From Martinezella calliandrae (GTDB lineage: Bacteria; Pseudomonadota; Alphaproteobacteria; Rhizobiales; Rhizobiaceae), in the NCBI RefSeq assembly GCF_030272695.1, contig NZ_JARFYN010000010.1:165662-229661 (forward strand): a stretch of DNA of 64,000 nucleotides. Reading direction: 5' to 3'. How positions within the stretch are numbered: the stretch's first letter is position 1; every line of letters starts with the position of its first letter. This document shows, piece by piece, positions 18,027 through 27,607 of this stretch. The position numbers and the translations under genes were made by a program. The notes beneath the pieces are model-generated. The model was not told the origin of the DNA, did not search any database, and worked only from the letters and a program-made list of their open reading frames with translations.

Positions 18027-19048
18027 ACGCTGGAATACCGATGGATAAACGTTGCTTAATCGTTATCCCCTGCCTCAACGAAGAAAAGCATATCGCGCCG
18101 CTGATTGCCAAGCTCGGCCCTGCGCTGGACGAACTGGATGCCAGGATCGTGGTTGCCGATGGCGGAAGCACCGATAAAACCCGTGACATCGTCAGGGATA
18201 TCGCCGTGGCCGATCCGCGCGTTCTCCTGCTCGACAATCCGAAGCGGCTGCAAAGTGCTGCAATCAATCTCGCTATCGAAACCTTCGGCGAAGACTACGA
18301 CTTTTTCATTCGCATCGACGCCCATGGCGACTATCCCGAAGACTACTGCCAGACATTGGTGCGGGAGGCGGGCGCAACCGGGGCGGATTCCGTCGTGGTC
18401 GCCATGCGCACCATGGGCTTCAGCGCCTTCCAGAAGGCAACGGCGGTGGCGCAGAATTCAAAGCTTGGCAATGGCGGTTCGAAACACCGCGAAGGCGCCA
18501 AGGGGCACTGGGCCGACCACGGCCATCATGCCCTGATGCGCATTGCCGCTTTCCGTGCGGTCGGCGGCTATGACGAGAGCTTCAGCCATAATGAGGATGC
18601 CGAGCTCGACTATCGGCTGCGCAAGGCAGGATATCGTATCTGGCTTACCGACAAGACGGCGATGACTTACTATCCGCGCGCCAGCATTCCAACGCTTTTC
18701 CGGCAGTATCTCGGCTATGGTCGCGGTCGCGCCCGCAATATCCTCAAACATCGCAGCATGCCGAGCGTTCGCCAGATGCTGCCACTGGCCGTAGTGCCGA
18801 TCTTCGTCGGCGCATTTCTGGCGATCCTCAATTGGATCGCGGTCATTCCCGTCGGCCTCTGGGCTTTCGCCTGTGTCGCCTATGGCTTCTGGATCGCCCT
18901 GGGTGAGCGCAACCCCTACGGACCGCTCGCTGCCATCTCGGCAATGGTCATGCATTTTGCTTGGTCGATGGGCTTCTGGATGGAGGTGCTTGGCTTCCGT
19001 GGACGCAGGATAGCGCCATCACACAGAACCGGGAGCGCCGCCCCGTGA
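18023..19048 (+). CDS. exoA: ExoA-like beta-1,3-glucosyltransferase
   Basis: 341 residues, GT2 family. Motifs: CLIVIPCLNEEKHIAPLIAK, VVADGGSTDKT, FIRIDAHGDYPEDY (DxH in place of the usual DXD) and NEDAELDYRLRKAGYRIW. Two or three C-terminal membrane segments (MLPLAVVPIFVGAFLAIL onward) anchor it. ExoA transfers the first glucose to the galactosyl-lipid. It overlaps both exoL and exoM (GTGA), so these are translationally linked. Confidence 0.9.
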   Translation: MNAGIPMDKRCLIVIPCLNEEKHIAPLIAKLGPALDELDARIVVADGGSTDKTRDIVRDIAVADPRVLLLDNPKRLQSAAINLAIETFGEDYDFFIRIDAHGDYPEDYCQTLVREAGATGADSVVVAMRTMGFSAFQKATAVAQNSKLGNGGSKHREGAKGHWADHGHHALMRIAAFRAVGGYDESFSHNEDAELDYRLRKAGYRIWLTDKTAMTYYPRASIPTLFRQYLGYGRGRARNILKHRSMPSVRQMLPLAVVPIFVGAFLAILNWIAVIPVGLWAFACVAYGFWIALGERNPYGPLAAISAMVMHFAWSMGFWMEVLGFRGRRIAPSHRTGSAAP

Positions 19049-19959
19049 AGATCGATATCGCCGTCTGCACCTATCGCCGTGCCGAACTCGACCAGACCTT
19101 GTTGTCGCTGGCGGTCTTGTCCGTTCCTTCCGGCACTCTCGTTCGCATTATCGTTGCGGACAACGACGTAACCCCGAGCGCGCGCGACCGCGTCGACGCC
19201 ATGCGTTCGGCGGTGCCCTTCGAGATAACCTATGTGCATTGCCCCGCCTCGAACATATCGATTGCCCGCAATGCCTGCCTCGACCACGCGACCGGCGATT
19301 TCGTGGCCTTTATCGATGACGATGAGACCGCGTCGGAAGATTGGCTGGCAGAACTCTTGGTGACGGCGGATACTACCGGGGCCGCTGCCGTTCTCGGCCC
19401 GGTGCGCGCGGTCTACCCGAACATGGCGCCTGCATGGATGCGTCGTGGCGATTTCCATTCGACATTGCCGGTCTGGGTCTCCGGCGATATCCGCACGGGC
19501 TATACCTGCAATGCTCTGCTGCGGCGCAGCGCGCCGTCCCTTACCGGCCGCCGCTTCAACATCGCGCTGGGGCGCAGCGGTGGCGAGGATACGGAATTCT
19601 TCGCCCATATGCACAAGGCAGGCGGACGGATCGCCTACGCCGAGGATGCCTTGGTTTACGAACCGGTGCCGAGCGGGCGGGCGTCAGTCGCCTGGCTTAC
19701 AAAGCGGCGTTTCCGCATGGGGCAAACGCATGGACGCATGTTGCTGGAGAGCTCGGCCGGTCTTGGCCGATGGAAAGCGATTGCGCTTGCGGGCGCCAAA
19801 TCCGCCTACTGCTTTGCCGCCGCCACGCTTCTTGCCGCTTTCCCCGTGCCGCGCCACCGCTACGGCCTGCGCGGCATCATGCACGCGGGTGTGGTCAGTG
19901 GCCTGTTCGGTGTCCGCGAAATTGAACAATACGGAAATTTGGAGGAAGCACCGCGATGA
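19045..19959 (+). CDS. exoM: ExoM-like beta-1,4-glucosyltransferase
   Basis: 304 residues with a GTG start that overlaps the exoA stop; GGGAG lies upstream of it. GT2 features are KIDIAVCTYRRAELDQTLLS, IIVADNDVTPSARDRV, SNISIARNACLDHATGDFVA followed by FIDDDE, and GGEDTEFFAHMHKAGGRI. ExoM adds the third glucose of the succinoglycan backbone. Its TGA overlaps the ATG of exoO. Confidence 0.9.
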   Translation: MKIDIAVCTYRRAELDQTLLSLAVLSVPSGTLVRIIVADNDVTPSARDRVDAMRSAVPFEITYVHCPASNISIARNACLDHATGDFVAFIDDDETASEDWLAELLVTADTTGAAAVLGPVRAVYPNMAPAWMRRGDFHSTLPVWVSGDIRTGYTCNALLRRSAPSLTGRRFNIALGRSGGEDTEFFAHMHKAGGRIAYAEDALVYEPVPSGRASVAWLTKRRFRMGQTHGRMLLESSAGLGRWKAIALAGAKSAYCFAAATLLAAFPVPRHRYGLRGIMHAGVVSGLFGVREIEQYGNLEEAPR

Positions 19960-21005
19960 CGGATTTCATTCCTGATGTCAGTTTCGTCATCGCAGCCTAC
20001 AATGCCGCGGATACGCTGGAGCGCGCCATTGACAGCGCGCTCGCCCAGGGTGCCGTCAGCATGGAGGTGATCGTCGTCGACGATTGTTCCAGCGACAGCA
20101 CTCCGACGATCGCCGGCAACCATCCCGACCCGCGGGTCCGGCTGGTCGCAATGCCCCGCAACGGCGGTCCCGCCGCGGCGCGCAATGCCGGCCTCGATGC
20201 CGCGCGCGGCCGATGGGTTGCCGTGCTCGATTCCGACGATGCCCTGCGCCCCGACCGGATGGCGCGGTTGATCGCGCGAGCCGAAAAAGTCGAAGCCCAG
20301 ATCGTGGTCGACAATCTCGACATCATCCGGGGAGAGAACGAGGCCGTGGGCACGATGTTTCCTGAAGCCGTGCTCACGCGCCTACCGGTGCTGACCTTGG
20401 CGAAATTCATCGCATCGAACATGATTTTCCAATCCGAGCACAATTTCGGATACATGAAGCCGATCTTTGATCGGGCCTTTCTGGAAAAGCATCACCTGCG
20501 CTTCGATGAAACCCTCCGGATCGGTGAGGATTACATCTTCCTCGCTTCCGCGCTAGCCAGAGGCGGCGTCTGCGCGGTCGAGCCGACGGCCGGCTATCTG
20601 TATTACATTCGCGAGGGCTCGATCTCGCGGGTGCTGAAGCAGGATCACGTCGAAGCGATGATTGCCGCCGACCGCAAGTTTTTCGCTGAACATCCTTTCG
20701 GTGCTGCCGCCCTTGCCGCCCAGCGGCGACGGACACGGAACCTGAAAGAAACACTGTCCTTCCTGATGCTTGTCGACAGCATCAAGGACGGCGCCCTGCT
20801 GAACGCGCTGAAGATTGCCTGCTGCAATCCACGCGCGGTTCGTCACTTGCGCATGCCGATCGCAGCGCGTCTTCGTCGTCTTGCCGCCCTTCCTCGGGGT
20901 GGCGGTGAGGCAACTGTCCTTCGGGGCGGTGAAGTGGCTGCGACGTCTCAAATCTCCTCCTCCCTCCCCAGTCTGGGCGCAGGCCCTCACTCTAATAAAG
21001 GATAG
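19956..21005 (+). CDS. exoO: ExoO-like beta-1,6-glucosyltransferase
   Basis: 349 residues (ExoO of S. meliloti is 347). GGAGGAAG precedes the start. GT2 motifs: [50 protein letters not shown] and [13 protein letters not shown], plus [14 protein letters not shown]. It resembles ExoU and ExoW in the N-terminal half. ExoO begins the side chain by adding a beta-1,6 glucose. exoN begins 4 bases after its stop. Confidence 0.9.
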   Translation: MTDFIPDVSFVIAAYNAADTLERAIDSALAQGAVSMEVIVVDDCSSDSTPTIAGNHPDPRVRLVAMPRNGGPAAARNAGLDAARGRWVAVLDSDDALRPDRMARLIARAEKVEAQIVVDNLDIIRGENEAVGTMFPEAVLTRLPVLTLAKFIASNMIFQSEHNFGYMKPIFDRAFLEKHHLRFDETLRIGEDYIFLASALARGGVCAVEPTAGYLYYIREGSISRVLKQDHVEAMIAADRKFFAEHPFGAAALAAQRRRTRNLKETLSFLMLVDSIKDGALLNALKIACCNPRAVRHLRMPIAARLRRLAALPRGGGEATVLRGGEVAATSQISSSLPSLGAGPHSNKG

Positions 21006-21009
21006 AGCC

Positions 21010-21915
21010 ATGGACCCTAAGCATCCTGTGAGAAAAGCAATCATTCCGGTTGCCGGCAACGGAACACGTTTCCTACCCGCCACAAAGGCTATGCCGAAAG
21101 AAATGCTGACGATCGTCGATCGTCCAGTAGTGCAATACGCCGTCGATGAAGCCATCGAAGCCGGCATCGAGCACATCGTCTTCGTAACCAGCCGCAACAA
21201 GTCGGCTATCGAAGATCATTTCGACGACACACCTGAGCTGATCTCCTCGCTGCACAGGGCAGGCAAGACAAAGCAGGTCTCCGAACTAGAGCGTCTTCTA
21301 CCCCGGGCCGGCTCGATCAGCTTCACCCGCCAGCAGGCGCCACTTGGCCTTGGTCATGCCGTCTGGTGTGCCCGCGACCTGATCGGCAATGAGCCGTTCG
21401 CGCTGCTTTTGCCCGACATGGTCTGCCATGGCCTGCGCGGCTGCATGGCCGGGTTGATGGACCTCTATGATGAAGTCGGCGGTAACATCGTCGCCGTCGA
21501 GGAATGTGCGCCGGAAGAGACCTCGAAATACGGCATCATCGGCCGGGGAGCACCGGTTCGGCACGGCTTCGGTGTGACCAAAATGGTTGAGAAACCGCAT
21601 CCGTCGGAAGCGCCTTCTAACTTTTACCTTAATGGGCGTTATATTCTCCAGCCTGAGATCTTCGACATCCTCGCTCACCAGGAGCGAGGCGCTGGAAACG
21701 AAATCCAACTGACCGACGGTATGCTGCGCCTGTCTCAAACTCAGGCGTTCCATGCCCAGGCCTACAGCGGAAAGACTTTCGATTGCGGATCAAAGCAGGG
21801 CTTCATCGAGGCGAATGTCGCCTTTGCGCTTGCACGCACAGATATCGGCGGTCTCGTCTATGACTCGATCCGAAACCTGGTTCTCTCGCACGAAGCGCAG
21901 ATGACCGCAGCATAA
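21010..21915 (+). CDS. exoN: ExoN, UTP-glucose-1-phosphate uridylyltransferase
   Basis: 301 residues. AAGGATAG precedes the ATG at 21010. The GalU-type signature is plain: [20 protein letters not shown], then [40 protein letters not shown], and [12 protein letters not shown]. It makes UDP-glucose in the cytoplasm, the donor for the six glucosyltransferases of the cluster. A hairpin separates it from exoP. Confidence 0.93.
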   Translation: MDPKHPVRKAIIPVAGNGTRFLPATKAMPKEMLTIVDRPVVQYAVDEAIEAGIEHIVFVTSRNKSAIEDHFDDTPELISSLHRAGKTKQVSELERLLPRAGSISFTRQQAPLGLGHAVWCARDLIGNEPFALLLPDMVCHGLRGCMAGLMDLYDEVGGNIVAVEECAPEETSKYGIIGRGAPVRHGFGVTKMVEKPHPSEAPSNFYLNGRYILQPEIFDILAHQERGAGNEIQLTDGMLRLSQTQAFHAQAYSGKTFDCGSKQGFIEANVAFALARTDIGGLVYDSIRNLVLSHEAQMTAA

Positions 21916-21931
21916 GCCGCTTCAAACTTTC

Positions 21932-21956
21932 GCCTGCGGCCTCTATGGCCGCAGGC
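21932..21956 (+). other. Intercistronic hairpin between exoN and exoP
   Basis: Perfect 10-bp stem GCCTGCGGCC (21932-21941) and GGCCGCAGGC (21947-21956) with a TCTAT loop and no T-run after it. It could reduce read-through or protect the upstream mRNA end, so that exoP is expressed at a different level from the glycosyltransferases. Confidence 0.7.
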
Positions 21957-21999
21957 CAGAGCCGTTATTCATTTAGGCTTCTCCGACAAGGTGGTCGCC

Positions 22000-24345
22000 A
22001 TGCATCAGAAGAATTTCACCTTCCACAGCGCTCTTCCAAAGGCGGACGAACAGGATGGTTTCATCGACCTCGACCGGCTGATGGCGGTCGTGACCCGTCG
22101 CATTCGCACCATCCTCGCCGGCGTCGCCCTTTTCGTCGCGCTGGCGGTCGCCTACCTTTTGACCGCGCCATCAAGCTATACGTCTGCGACACAGATATTG
22201 CTTGACGAAACCATGACCAAATATGCGGAGGACCGGCCCCCGGCAGCCAGCAGCCAGCAGGCTGATATGGAGATTGCCAGTGCTGTCGAAATCCTGAAAT
22301 CCAACGAGATGGCGCTGCGCGTCGTCGATACGGCTGGCCTCCTCAACAACGAGGCAATCCTCAATCCGCCGCAGTCGCCGGGAGCGTTGATCAAATCCGG
22401 CGTGAAGCTGATTGCCAGCGCCTTCAAACCGGCAAGGCCGCCGCTAACTCCCGAAGAGGCACGCGAGGCGCAACGTCAGCAAATCGCCGCGACATTGCAA
22501 GACGCTCTGAAGGTTGAGCGCGTAACCCGCAGTTCCGTTGTCTCCGTATCTTTCGATTCGAGCGATCCGCAATTGGCCGCCAAGGTTACCGCCGCCTATG
22601 CCGACGCCTACCTGACCGATCAGCTGAACGCCAATTTCGATGCGACCGAACGGGCATCCGTCTGGCTGCAGGAACGGTTGAACGACCTGCGCCAGCGTTC
22701 GCAACAGGCTTCACTTGAAGTCGAAAAATACAAGGCGGACAATGGCTTGACTCAGACCGGCGGCGAGCTGATGTCGGAACAGCAGATTTCCGATCTCAAC
22801 AAACAGCTGATCATCGCCCAGGCCGATACCGCCAGCGCCTCGGCGCGCTACAATCAATATAAATCGATTATTGACCAGGGACCGGACAACGCGGTGAAAA
22901 ACGCTACGATCTCGTCCAGCCAGACCGACAACTCCGTACTGCAGGATTTGAAGACCCGCTATCTTCAAGTGCAGAAGCGCGAGCAGGACGTGACGCAGAA
23001 TTTTGGCGCCGATCATCCGCAGGCCGTGGCATTGAAGGCGGAGCGCGAGGATATCACCCGGCAAATTTATCAGGAGCTCCAGCAATTGACTGCGAGCTAC
23101 AAGAATGAGTTTGACGTGGCGCAGTCGCGTGCGGTGTCGTTGCGTGAGAGCATCGAAGGTGTAGTCGGCAAGAATTCCGAGGCAAATAAATCCCTGGTGC
23201 ACTTGAACGAACTCAATCAGAAGGCGACGGCGCTCAAGACGCTCTATGAATCTTATCTCAGCCGCTATGAGGAGGCGTCGCAGCAGCGGTCCTTCCCGAT
23301 CGCCAAGGCACGTGTTATCTCCGCTGCCGGCGTACCGACCGCGCCGTCGGCCCCGAAAAAGACGCTTGTGCTCGCACTGTCGGTCGTTCTGGGCTTCATG
23401 GCCGGCGGTGCGTTTGCCGCGCTCCAGGAATTCCGCGATCGCTATTTCCGGGTCGAAGGCGACGTGCGCTCTGCGCTCGGGCTTAAATTCCTGGGCTATC
23501 TGCCGCTGCTCGGTCAGCAGGCGCTCGACAGGAAGAAGAAGGGCCGCAAACGCAAAACCGCGACCGCGCCGTCGATGGCCGAGGATGCCGAAAACGGCGT
23601 AGCTTTCGAACGCATCATGCGTGTGTCGGTCGAGGCGCCGCGTTCGATATTCGCCGAGACCCTGCGAAATGCCAAGCTTGCCAGCGACGTCATGTTGCAA
23701 GGGCGAGCGGACCGGGTGATCGGCGTCGTCTCGGCGCTGCCCGGAGAAGGCAAGTCGACGACGGCAGCCAATTTTGCCGCCTTGCTCGCAAGCAGCGGCA
23801 AACGCACGCTGCTAATCGATGCCGACTTGCGCAATCCCGGTTTGAGCCGAATGCTCAAGTCGCCTCCGCAGACCGGCCTCATCGAGGCTGTTCTCGGCGA
23901 GGTCCCCTGGGCGAGCGCCGTCAGGGTCGATCCGCGCACCAAACTTGCCATTCTGCCAGTGGTGCTGCGCGATCACCTGTTGCATACCAGCGAGCTGCTG
24001 TCTTCGCAGGGTATGATGAATCTGATGGAGAATGCGCGGAAGATGTTCGACTATGTCGTCGTCGACCTTGCACCGCTGGCTCCTGTCATCGACGCCAAGG
24101 CATTCGCGCCGCAAGTGGATGCTTTCCTGTTCGTTGCTGAATGGGGTGCGACGCCGACCAACCTCGTCAGGGATATTCTGGAACAGGAACCGCAAATAAA
24201 TTCGCGCATCCTGGGCGTCATCCTCAACAAGACCGATATGTCCGAACTGTCGCGCTATAGCGACTTCGGTGGCACGGAGCGCTATCGGCAGAAATATACC
24301 AGCTACTACACCGAGGAACGGCCAAAGGCAGAGATCGACGCCTAA
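22000..24345 (+). CDS. exoP: ExoP, Wzc-like polysaccharide co-polymerase and BY-kinase
   Basis: 781 residues. The ATG at 22000 has AAGGTGG 5 bases ahead; a GTG at 21991 is the alternative. N-terminal Wzz domain with a membrane helix near residues 35-57 (ILAGVALFVALAVAYLL), a long periplasmic coiled coil (~170-430), the proline-rich GVPTAPSAPKK, and a second helix at ~457-478. The cytoplasmic kinase carries Walker A (LPGEGKSTTAANFA, ~580), the A'/B motif LLIDADLRNPG, and a tyrosine-rich tail (RYSDFGGTERY, then YTSYYTEE). ExoP controls chain length and export; its phosphorylation state shifts the high/low-molecular-weight ratio. Last gene of the operon. Confidence 0.94.
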   Translation: MHQKNFTFHSALPKADEQDGFIDLDRLMAVVTRRIRTILAGVALFVALAVAYLLTAPSSYTSATQILLDETMTKYAEDRPPAASSQQADMEIASAVEILKSNEMALRVVDTAGLLNNEAILNPPQSPGALIKSGVKLIASAFKPARPPLTPEEAREAQRQQIAATLQDALKVERVTRSSVVSVSFDSSDPQLAAKVTAAYADAYLTDQLNANFDATERASVWLQERLNDLRQRSQQASLEVEKYKADNGLTQTGGELMSEQQISDLNKQLIIAQADTASASARYNQYKSIIDQGPDNAVKNATISSSQTDNSVLQDLKTRYLQVQKREQDVTQNFGADHPQAVALKAEREDITRQIYQELQQLTASYKNEFDVAQSRAVSLRESIEGVVGKNSEANKSLVHLNELNQKATALKTLYESYLSRYEEASQQRSFPIAKARVISAAGVPTAPSAPKKTLVLALSVVLGFMAGGAFAALQEFRDRYFRVEGDVRSALGLKFLGYLPLLGQQALDRKKKGRKRKTATAPSMAEDAENGVAFERIMRVSVEAPRSIFAETLRNAKLASDVMLQGRADRVIGVVSALPGEGKSTTAANFAALLASSGKRTLLIDADLRNPGLSRMLKSPPQTGLIEAVLGEVPWASAVRVDPRTKLAILPVVLRDHLLHTSELLSSQGMMNLMENARKMFDYVVVDLAPLAPVIDAKAFAPQVDAFLFVAEWGATPTNLVRDILEQEPQINSRILGVILNKTDMSELSRYSDFGGTERYRQKYTSYYTEERPKAEIDA

Positions 24346-24374
24346 AGATCGCTGCGGCCTCCTAGGGCCGCCAC

Positions 24375-25262
24375 CTACGCTTTCGACGCCTTGGCACCAG
24401 CGCGTGCCAAGGCGTTTTCGCGCCAAATCGTGAAGATGCCCGCCGCCACGACGATGATGGCACCGACGACCGTATTGAAATTGAGGGTTTCACCGAAAAT
24501 CGACAGACCGATGATCGCCGAAAAGACGAGTTGCAGATAGGTGAGTGGCTGGATCACCACCGCGTCGAGTAGGTTGTAGGCGCGAATGAGGAAATAGTGG
24601 CTCGACATGCCGGTGAGGCAGAGTACGCCCATGAAAACCCAGTCATGGGGCGCAAGCGGTGTCCAAAAGAATGGCCCGATGCAGGTCATCGCGGCAGCAC
24701 CGACGATGCCGGTGTAGAAAAAGCTGGTCATCGCGGTGTCATCGCGGCTGACATAGCGGGTAAGGACGACATAAAACGAAAACAGCAAGGCACCCGAAAG
24801 AGGCACGAGGAAACGGATGTCGAAAAAGCCGCTTTCGGGCTTTAAGATGAGCAGCACGCCAACGAAGCCAATACAGATCGCTAGCCAACGCCGCCAACCG
24901 ACTTTTTCGCCAAGGATCGGCACGGACAACAATGCCACCATCAATGGTCCAGACGAAAAAATCGCCTGCGAGCGAGCAAGGCCGACAATGACGAAGGACG
25001 AGATGGCAACCACGATCTGTAAGGAAAGCAGAAGTCCGCGGGCAATCTGCAAGCGCGGTCGCTTGGTATGGACGGCAACACGCAATCCTCCTGGCGATCT
25101 TGAAGCCATTGCCACGGCAAAGAGCATGAAGGCCCAATAGCGGATCATTGCCACGAAGAGCGGCGGATAGGCGCTGACCAAGTGTTTGGAAATGCCGTCC
25201 TGTATGGCGAAAATGCTGATCGCCAACAACGTGAAAACATAACCGGCTGTATTGGATTTCAT
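24375..25262 (-). CDS. DMT-superfamily (EamA) inner-membrane transporter
   Basis: 295 residues from the ATG at 25262; a TTG at 25298 would add 12 residues without a better ribosome site. Ten hydrophobic helices in two EamA repeats, beginning YVFTLLAISIFAIQDGISKH and, in the second half, LVPLSGALLFSFYVVLTRYV. Such proteins export metabolites such as amino acids; no substrate can be named. It is convergent with exoP, and its last codons contain the exo terminator. Confidence 0.85.
   Translation of the reverse strand: MKSNTAGYVFTLLAISIFAIQDGISKHLVSAYPPLFVAMIRYWAFMLFAVAMASRSPGGLRVAVHTKRPRLQIARGLLLSLQIVVAISSFVIVGLARSQAIFSSGPLMVALLSVPILGEKVGWRRWLAICIGFVGVLLILKPESGFFDIRFLVPLSGALLFSFYVVLTRYVSRDDTAMTSFFYTGIVGAAAMTCIGPFFWTPLAPHDWVFMGVLCLTGMSSHYFLIRAYNLLDAVVIQPLTYLQLVFSAIIGLSIFGETLNFNTVVGAIIVVAAGIFTIWRENALARAGAKASKA
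24386..24419 (+). terminator. Terminator of the exo operon inside the 3' end of the convergent gene
   Basis: Perfect 12-bp stem ACGCCTTGGCAC (24386-24397) and GTGCCAAGGCGT (24404-24415) with a 6-nt loop and TTTT after it on the plus strand. It starts 40 bases after the exoP stop and lies wholly within the last codons of the EamA gene, so one stretch serves as coding sequence for one gene and terminator for the other. Confidence 0.85.
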
Positions 25263-25391
25263 TTCAATTCGAAGGAAGATCGTATGCAGGCCCGACAAGC
25301 GCCGGCCGACCCGGCGCTGCCAATCACAATAGGCTATTCGGTCCTTCGATCATAGGCTTCGGCATTCGGCTCCCTACACGAATTGTGTCGA

Positions 25392-25952
25392 TCAGCTCGT
25401 TTGCGTGCTTTCGACAAAGGCTGCGAAACCCTGGACGAAAGCAGCGAGGTTCTGCTTGATTTTCTCGTCGACGATTTGACCTTCCCCGTCAAATACGCTG
25501 CCGGCGCGCGAAACCATCAGCCGGCCGCCGAACCAGGGATTGGCGCCAAGGGTGCGCAACACGGATAGCCAGGCATTCTGGCTGAGGATCGTGCCGAAAT
25601 TGCCGGGCGATGCACCGAGAACGGCGACGGGCTTTGCTCGGAAGATGCGGGGAATATCGCTGGACGGCCGGGTCATCCAATCGATGGCGTTCTTGAAGAC
25701 GCCGGGAAGCGAATTGTTGTATTCCGGCGTGAACAGCATCAGTCCATCGGCAGCCGCAGCAAGCTCCTTGAGCTCGGTGACCTTCTCCGGGATACCCTCG
25801 CCCGCCTCGATATCGGCGTCATAAAGCGGGACGCCGTGGACGGTCGCGGCAATAAGTTCGACACCCGGGGGCGCAAGTTCGACGGCTGCGTGCAGCAGCG
25901 CCGTGTTGAAGGAGCCTTTGCGCAGGCTGCCTGATATCCCGACTAGTTTCAA
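25392..25952 (-). CDS. NADPH-dependent FMN reductase (flavodoxin-like)
   Basis: 186 residues starting at a TTG (25952), chosen because AAGGAGG lies 5-6 bases upstream and the protein then opens exactly at the family start LKLVGISGSLRKGSFNTALL. An ATG at 26003 adds 17 residues that fit no family feature. The flavin-binding segment is LFTPEYNNSLPGVFKNAIDW, with VLGASPGNFGT for the isoalloxazine loop. It belongs to the ArsH/ChrR/azoreductase-like group that reduces quinones, azo dyes or metal ions; the substrate is unknown. It is 72 bases downstream of mocF in the same direction and may be read with it. Confidence 0.88.
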   Translation of the reverse strand: MKLVGISGSLRKGSFNTALLHAAVELAPPGVELIAATVHGVPLYDADIEAGEGIPEKVTELKELAAAADGLMLFTPEYNNSLPGVFKNAIDWMTRPSSDIPRIFRAKPVAVLGASPGNFGTILSQNAWLSVLRTLGANPWFGGRLMVSRAGSVFDGEGQIVDEKIKQNLAAFVQGFAAFVESTQTS

Positions 25953-26024
25953 CGCGTCCTCCTTAGCTATTGTTATAAGGAGAGATTTACGGTTCGGGGC
26001 CATTCGTCAAGGCCTGGCGAACGT

Positions 26025-27251
26025 TCATGCAGCAAGAAGTGATTTAAGTTTGACGTGGCTCGCCGTAAGCGCCGCTGGATCCGGGCATATGCGGGCGGCA
26101 ATCAGCATTTCGGCGAGGCGGATATCACGGGCCACCGCGTTGCCGCGACCGATACCGCTGGCAGCAAGCAGCCGCCCAGTTTCATCGACATGAAAAAGGA
26201 TGAATGCTTCGTCGCCGAGATCACGCCTGAACATCGTCGCTGCACCATCAGCGAGACCGGCGATCTGCAGCGTCAGATCATATTGATCAGACCAGAACCA
26301 CGGCACGGCCGAGATACTGTTCTGTGCGCCCAACAAATTGGCTGCAGCCAGCGTCCCCTGTTCCTGCGCATTGCGCCAGGATTCCAGGCGAACCCGCCGC
26401 CCGCCATAAAGCGCCAGGGGGAAGGAGCAGCAATCGCCAGCGGCGTAGATATCGGCTGCAGAGGTTTCCAACCGCTCGTTGACGGCGATGCCGTTGTCGA
26501 TCGCAAGCCCCGCTTTTTCCGCCAGCGCAACATTTGGCAGCGCGCCGATGCCGATCAGGACAAGATCGGCGGAAATTTCCTCACCGCTCGCCAGGCGAAC
26601 AATCGCATTCTCTGCCCCGTCCTCGAGAGCCATAATGGTCTCGCCGCAGCGGATATCGACCCCTTCTTCGCGGTGGCGTTGCATTATCACCTCGGCAACC
26701 GCTTCCGGAACGCCTCGTTTCAACACGCGCGGCAGACCCTCGATGACAGTTGCGTCCGCACCAAGCTTGCGTGCCGTGGCGGCGAGTTCGAGACCGATAA
26801 AACCGCCGCCGATGATGGCGATGTGGCGGCCCGGGGAAAGTGCCGCCCGCAGGGCGAGAGCATCGGCGTGACTGCGCAGCATGCGAATACGCCCACCGGT
26901 TCTCGCAACACCGGGAAAGCTTCGCGCGGATGCACCGGTTGCCAGCAGCAATTTGTCGTAGCCGAGCTTTTCACCATTTGTGAGTGTGACCAGCTTGCCA
27001 ATTGGGTCGATGTCCGCTGCGGCGAGACCCAACCGAAGATCAATGCCCTGCTCCGCGTACCGCTCCAATGCGGCTACGAACTTCGGCTCATGGGCGTGGA
27101 CGAGACCTTCCTTCGAGAGCGGCGGGCGCTCATAAGGGGCAACCGGTTCGGCGCCGATCAAGGTGATGTCGCCTTCAAAGCCCTTCTCCCTCAGCGCAAA
27201 GGCAGCGCGAGCGCCACACTCTCCTGCCCCGACAATAATGAAATGCGGCAT
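26025..27251 (-). CDS. mocF: MocF-like ferredoxin reductase (FAD/NADH)
   Basis: 408 residues. TAAGGAGCG precedes the ATG. FAD-binding Rossmann motif HFIIVGAGECGARAAFALRE at the N-terminus, the NAD(P)H-binding motif IAIIGGGFIGLELAATARKL at about residue 145, and IYAAGDCCSFP for the second FAD contact. It is of the rubredoxin/Rieske-ferredoxin reductase type (ThcD, BphA4-like), passing electrons from NAD(P)H to the adjacent Rieske ferredoxin. In rhizopine-degrading rhizobia MocF works with MocE and MocD to demethylate 3-O-methyl-scyllo-inosamine; that role here is inferred from gene order. Confidence 0.83.
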   Translation of the reverse strand: MPHFIIVGAGECGARAAFALREKGFEGDITLIGAEPVAPYERPPLSKEGLVHAHEPKFVAALERYAEQGIDLRLGLAAADIDPIGKLVTLTNGEKLGYDKLLLATGASARSFPGVARTGGRIRMLRSHADALALRAALSPGRHIAIIGGGFIGLELAATARKLGADATVIEGLPRVLKRGVPEAVAEVIMQRHREEGVDIRCGETIMALEDGAENAIVRLASGEEISADLVLIGIGALPNVALAEKAGLAIDNGIAVNERLETSAADIYAAGDCCSFPLALYGGRRVRLESWRNAQEQGTLAAANLLGAQNSISAVPWFWSDQYDLTLQIAGLADGAATMFRRDLGDEAFILFHVDETGRLLAASGIGRGNAVARDIRLAEMLIAARICPDPAALTASHVKLKSLLAA

Positions 27252-27262
27252 GCTCTCGCTCC

Positions 27263-27577
27263 TTACACCGCGATAAAGACGGTGCCGTTTTCGACCCTGA
27301 CCGGATAGGTCTTAAGACTGACGCAGACGGGCGCCCCTTTGGCTTCGCCGGTTCTGTAGTCGAAGCGGCCATTGTGCTTGGGACATTCGATGATGTTGTC
27401 CATGACGAGCCCGTCGGCGAGATGGACCTGCTCGTGCGTGCAGAGGCCATCGGTGGCAAAATAGTCGTCCTCTGGACTGCGATAAATGGCGAAGGTTCGT
27501 CCGCCATGGTCAAAGCGCATGACATCCTCTTCGTCTATCTCATCCGCCGCGCAGACCTCGATCCAGTTACCGCTCAT
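27263..27577 (-). CDS. mocE: MocE-like Rieske ferredoxin
   Basis: 104 residues, GGGAGGCAGGA ahead of the ATG. It has both Rieske ligand motifs: C-x-H in GLCTHEQVHL (~residue 47) and C-x-x-H in IIECPKHNGRFDYRTGEAKG (~residue 65), typical of small Rieske ferredoxins of oxygenase systems. It would carry single electrons from the MocF-like reductase to the MocD-like oxygenase. It lies 11 bases before mocF and 30 bases after mocD. Confidence 0.87.
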   Translation of the reverse strand: MSGNWIEVCAADEIDEEDVMRFDHGGRTFAIYRSPEDDYFATDGLCTHEQVHLADGLVMDNIIECPKHNGRFDYRTGEAKGAPVCVSLKTYPVRVENGTVFIAV

Positions 27578-27607
27578 TCCTGCCTCCCTGTTTGCAGTTT
27601 TCGATTG

